Below, in pieces: positions 17,747-26,256 of a stretch of DNA of 64,000 nucleotides. A model generated the notes under the pieces. That model saw only the letters and a program-made list of their open reading frames with translations. It had not been told where the DNA came from and made no database searches. Position 1 is the first letter of the stretch; each line of letters starts with the position of its first letter. The DNA is from Massilia frigida (GTDB taxonomy: Bacteria > Pseudomonadota > Gammaproteobacteria > Burkholderiales > Burkholderiaceae_D): positions 97,933 to 161,932 of the forward strand of contig NZ_WHJG01000014.1 in assembly GCF_011682175.1 (NCBI RefSeq), given 5' to 3'. Made by a program: the position numbers and the translations under genes.

Positions 17747-18433
17747 CTAGGCCGCCAGCACGACACGGTAGGCCGCATCGTTGGCACATGCGCCGGCGCG
17801 GATCCGGGGCGATGCGCGTACCGGCACAGGCTGCTCCTCGCCGAGCAGGGTCACCATCGCCGGCAGGTCCAGGCCGTTGATCGCGGCCTGGAAGCGGCGG
17901 ATCAGCTCGCGGCAGAGCTTCTCGCTGGCCGGCGTTGCGGCCTCGTGCTCACGCAGGCGCCGGCGTGCGCGCGCCAGGTACTGGCGTGCATTCACGGTAG
18001 TGGTGCCGAGCGCCGCCGCAATGTCGGCGTGCTCGCGTTCGAACACTTCATGCAGGATCAATGCCAGGCGCTCGGACGGCGACAGGCAGGCCAGCAGGCG
18101 GGCCAGCGCCTCGCCCAGTTCGGCGCGCCGCAGCAAGCCCTCTTCCGGCGGCGCGGGCGGCGCCTCGGGCACCAGTTCCATGGCGCCGCGCGCGGCCACG
18201 CTGTCGCGGGCGCGTTTGCGCAGGCAGTCGAGCGACTGGTGCCGCACCACAGTGGTCAGCCAGGCCGCCGGCGTTGCCAGCGCCGCCTGATCGGTGCCTT
18301 GCCATTTCAGAAAGCAGTCCTGCACGATGTCCTGAGCTTCCGCTTCGCTGCCGACGATGCGGCGGCTGATCGCGGTCAGGCGCGGCCGCAACTGTTCGAA
18401 CAAGGCACCCTCGGTATCGGTCGTGCGCGGCAT
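17747..18433 (-). CDS. ECF sigma factor, SigJ/ECF41-like, short C-terminus
   Basis: 228 residues. Region 2 (FEQLRPRLTAISRRIVGSEAEAQDIVQDCFLKW) and region 4 (LACLSPSERLALILHEVFEREHADIAAALGTT) are complete. After them comes FQAAINGLDLPAMVTLLGEE, the usual opening of the SnoaL-like domain of SigJ/ECF41 factors, but the protein ends about 35 residues later, where the full domain is near 100. ATG 18433 has GGAG 7 nt upstream. No anti-sigma or target operon lies beside it, so its stimulus is unknown. Confidence 0.82.
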   Translation of the reverse strand: MPRTTDTEGALFEQLRPRLTAISRRIVGSEAEAQDIVQDCFLKWQGTDQAALATPAAWLTTVVRHQSLDCLRKRARDSVAARGAMELVPEAPPAPPEEGLLRRAELGEALARLLACLSPSERLALILHEVFEREHADIAAALGTTTVNARQYLARARRRLREHEAATPASEKLCRELIRRFQAAINGLDLPAMVTLLGEEQPVPVRASPRIRAGACANDAAYRVVLAA

Positions 18434-18592
18434 CGGGAATCTCCTGTGAGGGTGTGGTACCACCTGACGCCCGGCATTGCCCGGATGTGACACGCCAGCG
18501 ATCTATTTTTTTATTGTCACATGGCGCAGCGGCGCAGGCGTCAAGCGGGCGGAATCGGCTCCGCGATTCAACTCTACCGCGAAAGAATGCAT

Positions 18593-19207
18593 ATGACTTC
18601 GAATTTTCCTATGGGACTAGGCTTGGTGCCCACCGTGATCGAACAGACAGGACGCGGCGAACGCGCCTTCGACATTTACTCGCGCCTGCTGAAAGAACGC
18701 GTGATTTTCCTGGTGGGGGAAGTGACCGAGCAATCGGCCAACCTGATCGTCGCCCAATTGCTGTTTTTGGAATCGGACAATCCCGACAAGGATATTTCAC
18801 TCTATATCAATTCGCCGGGCGGCTCGGTGTATGCCGGCATGGCGGTCTACGACACGATGCAGTTCATCAAGCCGGACGTGTCGACCCTGTGCACGGGTTT
18901 CGCCGCCAGCATGGGTTCGTTCCTGCTGGCCGCCGGCGCGACCGGCAAGCGTTACGCCTTGCCGAATGCGCGCCTGATGATGCACCAGCCGCATGGCGGG
19001 TCGCAGGGCGTGGCCGCCGATATCGAGATCCAGGCGCGCGAAGTGCTGTACCTGCGTCACCGTCTCAACACCATCTATGCCGAACGCACCGGACAGACGC
19101 TGGCGCAAATCGACAAGGATTCGGACCGCGACAATTACATGTCGGCCGCCCAAGGGGCGCAATACGGTTTGATCGACCGCGTGCTGGCCACGCGCGAGGG
19201 GACTTGA
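18593..19207 (+). CDS. ClpP-family protease subunit (orphan paralogue)
   Basis: 204 residues, normal ClpP length. The catalytic triad is S106 ([13 protein letters not shown]), H131 (MMHQPHGG) and D180 (DRDNYMSA); the 25 and 49 spacings match E. coli ClpP. It is not next to tig, clpX or lon, and departs from the usual betaproteobacterial sequence ([27 protein letters not shown]), so it is likely a second ClpP. It may pair with the housekeeping ClpP or with ClpX/ClpA. ATG 18593 has GAAAG 7 nt upstream; ATG 18587 is an alternative. Confidence 0.88.
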   Translation: MTSNFPMGLGLVPTVIEQTGRGERAFDIYSRLLKERVIFLVGEVTEQSANLIVAQLLFLESDNPDKDISLYINSPGGSVYAGMAVYDTMQFIKPDVSTLCTGFAASMGSFLLAAGATGKRYALPNARLMMHQPHGGSQGVAADIEIQAREVLYLRHRLNTIYAERTGQTLAQIDKDSDRDNYMSAAQGAQYGLIDRVLATREGT

Positions 19208-19324
19208 GGCCTTCGGTGCCAGGCGCATCCCCACTGCGGGCGGCGGGAGCGGCAGATCCGTCATGCCCGCCATGGGCGCGCTGAAGGACCCGCTTCAGCG
19301 CCGGGAGCCTGGCGGCGCGCTCAA

Positions 19325-19351
19325 GGGTGGCAGGCGCAAGCCTGTCCACCC
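19325..19351. terminator. Hairpin between convergent clpP and hypothetical gene
   Basis: GGGTGG-AGGC pairs with GCCT-CCACCC around a GCAA tetraloop (19325-19351). It lies just beyond the stop of the leftward small gene, so it can end transcription or stabilise the 3' end. No clear T run. Confidence 0.45.
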
Positions 19352-19354
19352 GGA

Positions 19355-19765
19355 TTAATCGATGCAGGCATCGCTGCTGTCGGCGTCGACCGTGCCCAGG
19401 CGCGCCACCCTGCGTTCGGTGCAGTCGACATCGAGGGCAGCCGCGCCGGCGCAATCGGCACTGCTGGCTTGCCCCGGCTCGCCATCGAAGCCCTGGCCGA
19501 AACCACCCTGGCTCAGCCATTCCTGGAAGCCATTGTTGGCCTGCGCATACCAGCGCGCCTGCGGCGACACGCGCACCATGCCCGGCACCAGCATGCGCGG
19601 CAGGTGGATGCCGCCGGTCCAGCGTGCGATCGCGTCACGCGTGGTCTCCAGCGCCGACTGGGCCAGGGGATTGTCGGGAAGATTGTCGGCAGCCGATTCC
19701 AGGAAGTCGGCGGTGTTCAATTGCGTGGCGGCGGAAGTAATAGTGCGCATCCTGGTCCTCATCAT
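19355..19765 (-). CDS. Small hypothetical protein
   Basis: 136 residues of unknown function. The N-terminal part (TADFLESAADNLPDNPLAQS) is acidic and helical, then an aromatic stretch (ARWYAQANNGFQEWLSQ) and a Gly-rich segment. Three cysteines lie in the last 35 residues, and the end is acidic (DSSDACID). AGGA lies properly before ATG 19765 and also before ATG 19750, so either start could be used. No signal peptide or membrane helix. Frames on the other strand are Arg-rich and look like shadows. Confidence 0.6.
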   Translation of the reverse strand: MMRTRMRTITSAATQLNTADFLESAADNLPDNPLAQSALETTRDAIARWTGGIHLPRMLVPGMVRVSPQARWYAQANNGFQEWLSQGGFGQGFDGEPGQASSADCAGAAALDVDCTERRVARLGTVDADSSDACID

Positions 19766-19988
19766 GTTGTCCTGTTCAATTTCCCTGGTGCTGCTGTAAG
19801 CATTCGCAGGTGGCGTTAGGCCGATTCCTACTGAAGTTTCAGTTTAACAACCGGGCTCTTGCTATTCTTGATCTGTGTCAAAGATGCGTGAAGGCTCTTC
19901 CTTAACTCGCCATCACTCGGGTCTTTATCCTACAAAGCGCTAAGCGCATTCCTATGCCGTCATGGGCGCATCTGGTAAAGTCTCGCCC

Positions 19989-20705
19989 ATGAGTAAATTA
20001 TCCCTGGACCGCATCCTGCAATCGCAGGGTTTCGGCACACGCAAATATTGCCGCGCCCTCATTGAAGACGGCGAAGTCGTCATCAATGGCGCCCCCCACA
20101 CCGACTACAAGACCGCTATCGACACCGCTGGGCTGGTCATGACGATCTTCGACGACGAATGGGTTTACCGCGAACATGTGTATATCGCGCTGCACAAACC
20201 GGTCAATGTCGAGTGTTCGCGCAAGCCGAGCCACCACCCCGGCGTATTGACATTGCTCCCGGAGCAATTTACCTGGCGCGACGTGCAGCCGGTGGGCCGG
20301 CTCGATCACGACACCACCGGCATGTTGCTGATGTCGGACGATGGTCCATTTATCCACACCCAATCGTCGCCGAAGCGCCACATCCCCAAGATATATCAGG
20401 CCACCACCCAGGACCCCGTCACGCCAGAACTGATTGCGGAACTTCTGTCCGGCGTCAAACTGCATGACGAGCCGGCGCCGCTGGCGGCGCTCAGCTGCGT
20501 CCAGCGCGGCGAGCATCGGCTCGAAATCGTGCTGGAACAAGGCAAGTACCATCAGGTCAAACGCATGCTGGCCGCCGCCGGCAACCATTGCAGCGCGCTG
20601 CACCGCTCCGCCATCGGCCAGCTGGCCCTGGAATCGCTCGGCCTGGCCGAAGGCGAGTGGTGCTATCTGGACCAGGCGCGGCTGGACTTGCTGGTGCCGG
20701 GCTGA
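19989..20705 (+). CDS. rsuA: 16S rRNA pseudouridine synthase (RsuA/RluB/E/F family)
   Basis: 238 residues. S4 domain at the N-terminus (LSLDRILQSQGFGTRKYCRALIEDGEVVING), then the catalytic motif VGRLDHDTTGMLLMSDDG with the Asp nucleophile. KIYQATTQ and LEQGKYHQVKRMLAAAGNHC follow, as in RsuA, which makes pseudouridine 516 in 16S rRNA. TTG in place of the usual TSG is a small variation. ATG 19989 gives the family length (about 230). Confidence 0.87.
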   Translation: MSKLSLDRILQSQGFGTRKYCRALIEDGEVVINGAPHTDYKTAIDTAGLVMTIFDDEWVYREHVYIALHKPVNVECSRKPSHHPGVLTLLPEQFTWRDVQPVGRLDHDTTGMLLMSDDGPFIHTQSSPKRHIPKIYQATTQDPVTPELIAELLSGVKLHDEPAPLAALSCVQRGEHRLEIVLEQGKYHQVKRMLAAAGNHCSALHRSAIGQLALESLGLAEGEWCYLDQARLDLLVPG

Positions 20706-20726
20706 TCCCGTGCGCCGAATCAGATC

Positions 20727-21725
20727 ATGAAATTAGCCACACTCAAGGACGGTAGCCGCGACGGCCAGCTGGCGGTGGTCTCGCGCGACCTGAAAACCAT
20801 GCATGTGGCCGACGGCATCGCGCCGACCCTGCAGGCGGCGCTGGACGACTGGGCCTTCATCTCGCCCCAGCTGGGCGACTTGTACCAGATGCTCAACAGC
20901 GGACGGACTTCGCGCAGTGCCGATTTCGATCCCGCCAACTGCATGGCGCCCTTGCCGCGCGCTTTTCAGTGGGCTGACGGCTCGGCGTATGTCAATCACG
21001 TCGAACTGGTGCGCAAGGCGCGCAACGCCGACATGCCGGCTTCGTTCTGGGAAGATCCCCTGATGTACCAGGGCGGCAGCGATGATTTTCTCGGGCCGAT
21101 GGACGAGATCGTGCTGGCGCACGAGGAGTGGGGCATCGATTTCGAGGCCGAGGTGGCCGTGATCACGGGCGACGTGCCGATGGGCAGCACACCGGACCAG
21201 GCCTTTCAACAGATCCGCCTGCTCATGCTGGTGAATGACGTTTCGCTGCGCAACCTGATTCCGCCCGAGCTGGCCAAGGGCTTTGGCTTCCTGCAGTCCA
21301 AGCCGGCCTCGTCGTTTTCGCCGGTGGCAGTCACGCCGGATGAGCTGGGCGAGCACTGGCAGGATGCCAAGGTGCACCTGCCGCTGCGCTCGACCTGGAA
21401 CGGCAAGCTGGTCGGCCAGCCGCATGCCGGTGTGGATATGGTATTCAACTTCGCGCAACTGCTCGCACATTTGTGCAAAACGCGCAATGCGCGTGCCGGG
21501 ACGATACTCGGTTCCGGCACGGTGTCGAACAAGGATGCCAAGCGCGGCTACTCCTGCATTGCCGAAAAGCGCGCGCTGGAGATGATCGCCGATGGCGTCG
21601 CAAGCACGCCGTTCATGCTGTTTGGCGACACGATCCGGATCGAGATGCTCGATGGCGCAGGCAAGTCCGTGTTCGGGGCGATCGAGCAAACGCTCAAGCA
21701 GGCCGAGGCGAAAAAGAGCCGCTAG
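20727..21725 (+). CDS. Fumarylacetoacetate hydrolase family protein
   Basis: 332 residues. The N-terminal FAH-like domain and catalytic domain contain metal-binding acidic residues in HEEWGIDFEAEVAVITGDVP and RAGTILGSGTVSNKD. This single-domain form is common in betaproteobacteria beside aromatic or tyrosine catabolism genes, but no such genes are here, so substrate (fumarylacetoacetate or an acylpyruvate) is open. It follows rsuA by 21 nt and converges with the DUF6328 gene. Confidence 0.87.
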   Translation: MKLATLKDGSRDGQLAVVSRDLKTMHVADGIAPTLQAALDDWAFISPQLGDLYQMLNSGRTSRSADFDPANCMAPLPRAFQWADGSAYVNHVELVRKARNADMPASFWEDPLMYQGGSDDFLGPMDEIVLAHEEWGIDFEAEVAVITGDVPMGSTPDQAFQQIRLLMLVNDVSLRNLIPPELAKGFGFLQSKPASSFSPVAVTPDELGEHWQDAKVHLPLRSTWNGKLVGQPHAGVDMVFNFAQLLAHLCKTRNARAGTILGSGTVSNKDAKRGYSCIAEKRALEMIADGVASTPFMLFGDTIRIEMLDGAGKSVFGAIEQTLKQAEAKKSR

Positions 21726-21737
21726 CGGGGGCGCTCG

Positions 21738-22226
21738 CTAATATCCGTGCATCCGCTTCAAATAGGCTGGCAACAGCCACCATAAGCACAGGATGAAGGT
21801 GGCGATCGTCGCCGCCACGGCCAGTCCGACCAGCGTACCGAAGACTTCCGACATCACCAGGTTGGTCGCCAGGATCAGCGCCACCGCCAGGGTGAACGCG
21901 CCGGCCACGATCTGGCGCGTCGCGACGCGCTTGAAGCGTGCGCGGTCGTTGAGCGGGCGCATCAGCCGATGCTGGATCGCTGGTGCACTCAGCAACACCA
22001 GGCTGGTCAGCGCCAGCACGAAGGTGGCCAGGAAAACCAGCTTTTCCGTGTGCACGATCTGGCGGAAGCCGCCATTGAACGGCAGGATGATCAGGAAGGC
22101 CGTCAGCATCTGCGCTCCCGGCAGCAGGATGCGCTGCTCGCTGAGCATGTCGGAAAAGTCCCCATCCTCCTTGAGGTCGGCCGCGACCAGCGGCTCTTGG
22201 GGATCGGGCGGTACCAGCGAATTCAT
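21738..22226 (-). CDS. DUF6328 membrane protein
   Basis: 162 residues with four predicted membrane helices (around 38-56, 67-85, 110-130, 135-153). The motif LSEQRILLPGAQMLTAFLIILPF matches the conserved start of DUF6328 proteins, whose role is unknown. It converges with the FAH gene and diverges from flhB. Confidence 0.75.
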   Translation of the reverse strand: MNSLVPPDPQEPLVAADLKEDGDFSDMLSEQRILLPGAQMLTAFLIILPFNGGFRQIVHTEKLVFLATFVLALTSLVLLSAPAIQHRLMRPLNDRARFKRVATRQIVAGAFTLAVALILATNLVMSEVFGTLVGLAVAATIATFILCLWWLLPAYLKRMHGY

Positions 22227-22386
22227 GGCAATCGTGTAGAAGTTGATAATTTTTGATTATACGAGAGCCCGCCCCGGAGCCCCGTTCGCCTGCCACCACC
22301 CGAATTGACCCCTGTTTCCCGCCTTGCTCCATGGATAGCGCCAGGGCGATGTCGCGAATAATGGCATCTGTTAACGGGAGCCTGGC

Positions 22387-23565
22387 ATGTCAGACGAAAG
22401 CGACGCAGAAAAGACCGAAGCCGCGTCAGCCAAGCGATTGGAGCAGGCGCGCGAAGAAGGCGACGTGCCCCGATCGCGCGAAGTGGCGACGTTTACGGTC
22501 TTGATGACGGCCGGCTGCACCCTGTGGTTCTTCGGCACCGGCATCGTGCGCCAGCTGAACGCGACCATGGTGTCCGGCCTGGCCATGAGCCGCGAGCAAA
22601 TCTTCGACCCGAACGCCATGATCCTGCGCGTGGCCAGCGATATCGCCCAGGTCATGCTGGCTTGCCTGCCGCTGGCGGCGGCGGTCATGGTGGTGGCGCT
22701 GGCGTCGCCCCTGCTGATCGGCGGCTGGCTGTTCAGCAGCAAGTCGTTCATGCCTAATTTCAACAAGTTGAACCCGATCCGCGGGCTGAGCAATATGGTC
22801 TCGACCAACGCGCTGGTCGAGCTGCTCAAGGCCCTCGCCAAGACCATCGTGGTCGGCAGCGTGGCCTGGATGGTGGTGATGAGCCAGAAAGACGCCGTGA
22901 TCGGCCTGGCTGTCGAGCCGCTGAAAAGCGGCAGCGCGCATATGGTCGACCTGATCGGCTCGGCGTTCCTGTTTATCGTCGGCGGCTTGGGGCTAGTGGC
23001 CGCGATTGACGGTCCGTACCAGATCTGGCATTACGCGAACAAGCTCAAGATGACGCGCCAGGAAATGATCCAGGAGTCGAAAGAGTCGGACGGCAATCCC
23101 CAGATCAAGGGCAAGATCCGCCAGATGCAGCGCGAGATGTCGCAGCGCCGCATGATGGCCGACGTGCCGACCGCCGATGTGGTGGTCACCAACCCGACCC
23201 ACTATGCGGTGGCGCTGAAGTACGCCGATGGCCAGCGCGGCGCGCCGCGCGTGGTGGCCAAGGGTAGCGATGAAGTGGCGGCGCGCATCCGCGAACTGGC
23301 CAAGGAACACAATGTGGCCATGCTGGAAGCGCCGGCCCTGGCCCGGGCGCTGCACAAGCACACCGAGATCGGCGACGAGATTCCGGAAGCGCTGTACTCG
23401 GCGGTGGCCGAAGTGCTGGCGTACGTGTTCCAGCTGCGCGCCTACAAGAAGGATGGCGGGACTTACCCCGACCGGCCGACCAGGCTGCGCGTACCACCCG
23501 AGCTCGACCCGCATGACCCGGCATCGCACACCAAACCTGAACCGAAGAACGGAGCCACACCATGA
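22387..23565 (+). CDS. flhB: Flagellar export apparatus protein FlhB
   Basis: 392 residues. Opens SDESDAEKTEAASAKRLEQAREEGDVPRS, typical of FlhB, then four membrane helices and the cytoplasmic domain with the autocleavage site NPTH at residues 269-272 (VVVTNPTHYAVAL). Cleavage switches export from hook to filament substrates. GGGAG precedes ATG 22387 by a normal distance. ATGA overlap with flhA. Stands at the head of flhBA. Confidence 0.97.
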   Translation: MSDESDAEKTEAASAKRLEQAREEGDVPRSREVATFTVLMTAGCTLWFFGTGIVRQLNATMVSGLAMSREQIFDPNAMILRVASDIAQVMLACLPLAAAVMVVALASPLLIGGWLFSSKSFMPNFNKLNPIRGLSNMVSTNALVELLKALAKTIVVGSVAWMVVMSQKDAVIGLAVEPLKSGSAHMVDLIGSAFLFIVGGLGLVAAIDGPYQIWHYANKLKMTRQEMIQESKESDGNPQIKGKIRQMQREMSQRRMMADVPTADVVVTNPTHYAVALKYADGQRGAPRVVAKGSDEVAARIRELAKEHNVAMLEAPALARALHKHTEIGDEIPEALYSAVAEVLAYVFQLRAYKKDGGTYPDRPTRLRVPPELDPHDPASHTKPEPKNGATP

Positions 23566-25646
23566 ACCGCCTGAACATGCCCTCCTGGTTAAGTGCAATG
23601 AAAGGCGGCGGCAACGCCCTGGCGGCGCCGGCCATCATCATCATGCTGCTCATGATGATGATCCTGCCGCTGCCGGCCTTCGTGCTGGACGTGTTCTTCA
23701 GTTTCAACATCGCCCTGTCGGTCATCGTGCTGCTGACCAGCCTGTACACGGTCAAGCCACTCGACTTCATGGCGTTTCCGACCATCCTGCTGGTGTCGAC
23801 CATGCTGCGCCTGTCGCTCAACGTGGCCTCGACCCGTATCGTGCTCACTGAAGGTCATACCGGTGGCGCGGCGGCCGGCAAGGTGATCGAAGCATTCGGC
23901 CACTTCCTGATTGGCGGCAACTACACGGTCGGTATTGTCGTGTTTATCATTCTGACGATCATTAACTTTACCGTCGTCACCAAAGGTGCCGGCCGTATCG
24001 CTGAAGTGGGCGCGCGTTTTGCCCTGGACGCGATGCCTGGCAAACAGATGGCGATTGACGCCGACCTCAACGCCGGCCTGATCGCCGAAGACGAAGCGCG
24101 CCGCCGCCGTACCGAAGTCGCCCAGGAAGCCGAGTTCTACGGCGCCATGGACGGTGCCTCGAAATATGTGCGCGGCGATGCCGTGGCCGGCATCATGGTT
24201 ACCGTGATCAATGTGATCGGCGGCTTGCTGGTCGGTGTTTTGCAGCACGACATGGCCTTCGGCGAAGCGGCCAAGACCTACACCCTGCTGGCCATCGGTG
24301 ACGGCCTGGTGGCGCAGATTCCCTCGCTGATCATCTCGACCGCGGCCGGTATCGTGGTGTCGCGCGTGGCCAGCGAGCATGACATCGGTACGCAGCTGAT
24401 GAACCAGTTGTTCGCCAAGCCGGAAGTGCTGTACATCACCGCCGCGATCATCGGCGGCATGGGCTTGATTCCAGGCATGCCGAACCTGGTATTCCTGATG
24501 CTGGCCGGCGCGCTGGGCGGCAGTGCTTACCTGATCAACAAGAAAGCCAAGGCTCCGCCGCCGGCCGAAGTCGAAGCGCCGCCACCGGTGGCCGCGCCCG
24601 AGCAGGAAGAAGCCAGCTGGCAAGACATCATGCCGGTCGATACGCTGGGCCTGGAAGTGGGCTATCGTTTGATTCCGCTGGTCGACAAGACCCAGGGCGG
24701 CGAGCTGCTCAAGCGCATCAAAGGCATTCGCAAGAAGTTCGCGCAGGAAGTTGGTTTCCTGGCGCCGCCGGTGCACATCCGCGACAACCTGGAGCTGAAA
24801 CCGTCGGCCTACCGGATCACGCTCAAGGGGGTGGAAGTGGGGAGTGGCGAATCGATGAACGGGCAATTTCTGGCGATCAATCCGGGCATGGCCAGCGGCA
24901 CCCTGGCGGGCCTGGTGACGACCGATCCTGCGTTTGGTTTGCCGGCGGTGTGGATCGATGCCGGGCTGCGCGATGAGGCGCAAAGCATGGGCTATACCGT
25001 GGTCGATGCCGGTACTGTCGTGGCAACGCACCTGAATCATTTGATCACGACGCATGCGTCGGAATTGCTGGGCCGGGCCGAAGTGCAGGCACTGCTCGAT
25101 CATCTGGCCAAGGAAGCGCCGAAACTGGTGGAAGACCTGGTGCCGAAGCTGGTATCGCTGTCGACCTTGCAGAAAGTGTTGCAGAATTTGCTGGTCGAAG
25201 GCGTGCACATCCGTGACATGCGGACCGTGATCGAAACCCTGGCCGAATATGCCCCGCAGACCCAGGATCCGGCCGACCTGACCGCCGTGGTGAGGGTCGC
25301 GCTGGGGCGGGCGATTGTGCAGCAGTTGTTCCCGGGGACCAATGAGTTGTCGGTGATGACCTTGGATAACCGGCTTGAGCGGCTGTTGATGCAGGCGCTG
25401 GGGACGAATGGCGATGGCGCCGGGATCGAGCCGGGCCTGGCCGATACGATTGCGCAGCAGGCCGGCGCGGCTGCGGCGCAGCAGGAACAGATGGGCTTGA
25501 CGCCGGTGCTGCTGGTGCCGGGTCCGCTGCGGGCGATGCTGTCGCGTTTCCTGCGCCGGGCCTTGCCGCAGTTAAAGGTGCTGTCGCACAATGAGATTCC
25601 GGAGACCAAGACGATTCATGTGACCAGTTTGGTGGGGGGGCAGTAA
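23562..25646 (+). CDS. flhA: Flagellar export gate protein FlhA
   Basis: 694 residues, the normal size. Eight N-terminal membrane helices, with the FHIPEP signature region (RIAEVGARFALDAMPGKQMA) between them, then a linker and the large cytoplasmic domain that docks chaperone-substrate complexes. The start overlaps the flhB stop by 4 nt (ATGA). A REP-derived hairpin with a T run follows the gene. Confidence 0.97.
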   Translation: MNRLNMPSWLSAMKGGGNALAAPAIIIMLLMMMILPLPAFVLDVFFSFNIALSVIVLLTSLYTVKPLDFMAFPTILLVSTMLRLSLNVASTRIVLTEGHTGGAAAGKVIEAFGHFLIGGNYTVGIVVFIILTIINFTVVTKGAGRIAEVGARFALDAMPGKQMAIDADLNAGLIAEDEARRRRTEVAQEAEFYGAMDGASKYVRGDAVAGIMVTVINVIGGLLVGVLQHDMAFGEAAKTYTLLAIGDGLVAQIPSLIISTAAGIVVSRVASEHDIGTQLMNQLFAKPEVLYITAAIIGGMGLIPGMPNLVFLMLAGALGGSAYLINKKAKAPPPAEVEAPPPVAAPEQEEASWQDIMPVDTLGLEVGYRLIPLVDKTQGGELLKRIKGIRKKFAQEVGFLAPPVHIRDNLELKPSAYRITLKGVEVGSGESMNGQFLAINPGMASGTLAGLVTTDPAFGLPAVWIDAGLRDEAQSMGYTVVDAGTVVATHLNHLITTHASELLGRAEVQALLDHLAKEAPKLVEDLVPKLVSLSTLQKVLQNLLVEGVHIRDMRTVIETLAEYAPQTQDPADLTAVVRVALGRAIVQQLFPGTNELSVMTLDNRLERLLMQALGTNGDGAGIEPGLADTIAQQAGAAAAQQEQMGLTPVLLVPGPLRAMLSRFLRRALPQLKVLSHNEIPETKTIHVTSLVGGQ

Positions 25647-25711
25647 TTAGTCCGTTGTTCGCACCCATACCTCCGTCGTTCCGGCCCCCTACACCCGTCG
25701 TTCCAGCTAGC

Positions 25712-25746
25712 CCGTCGTTCCCGCCTGCGCGGGAGAGACGGTTTTT
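25712..25746 (+). terminator. REP-derived terminator after flhA
   Basis: Stem CCGTC/GACGG enclosing TCCCGC/GCGGGA, followed by TTTTT (25742-25746). It is the last of three CCGTCGTTCC repeats that start near 25673, 25695 and 25712. Confidence 0.65.
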
Positions 25747-25779
25747 AGGCTGGTGGTTCAAACGTCGGATATCACGCAA

Positions 25780-26073
25780 TCAGCCCGTAAAATCCTCATA
25801 CAGGTCTCGCCACGTCGGATTGCTGGTCGAGATCAGCTTCACCTTCCATGCTCGTTCCCATTTCTTGAGTTGTTTCTCGCGTTTGATCGCTTCCATGATG
25901 TCGCCATGGGTTTCGTACCAGACCAGCCTGTTGATCTTGTGCTGTTTGGTGAAGCCTGCGACCACGCCGCTGCGGTGTTCCCAGACGCGCTTGACCAGGT
26001 CCGACGTTACCCCGATGTACAAGGTGTCGTACGCATCGCTGGCGAGAATATACACAAAGCTGTACCTGTCCAT
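25780..26073 (-). CDS. GIY-YIG domain protein (UPF0213-like)
   Basis: 97 residues, all one GIY-YIG domain: FVYILASDAYDTLYIGVTSD, then RVWEHRSG (catalytic Arg/His region) and WYETHGDIMEAIKREKQLKKW with the metal-binding Glu. Proteins of this small type are widespread; function is uncertain. ATG 26073 begins the domain (MDRYSFVYIL); the frame extends 16 codons further but without support. It lies between two flagellar operons and converges with flhA. Confidence 0.85.
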   Translation of the reverse strand: MDRYSFVYILASDAYDTLYIGVTSDLVKRVWEHRSGVVAGFTKQHKINRLVWYETHGDIMEAIKREKQLKKWERAWKVKLISTSNPTWRDLYEDFTG

Positions 26074-26256
26074 CCGCGCATAGTGAACGCTTGAGAACAC
26101 CGCCCCACCCATCCCGCTCAAACGCGCGCGCCAGCTCCTCCGAAATGAACCCCTTTTACCATCCTTCTCCCTCGATCATTTCCAAGCTGCATCGTCAATA
26201 ATGGATCCTGTCAGTGCCTCATGTGAGCGCACCCAGCAGGAACCCAGGAGTTGGCG

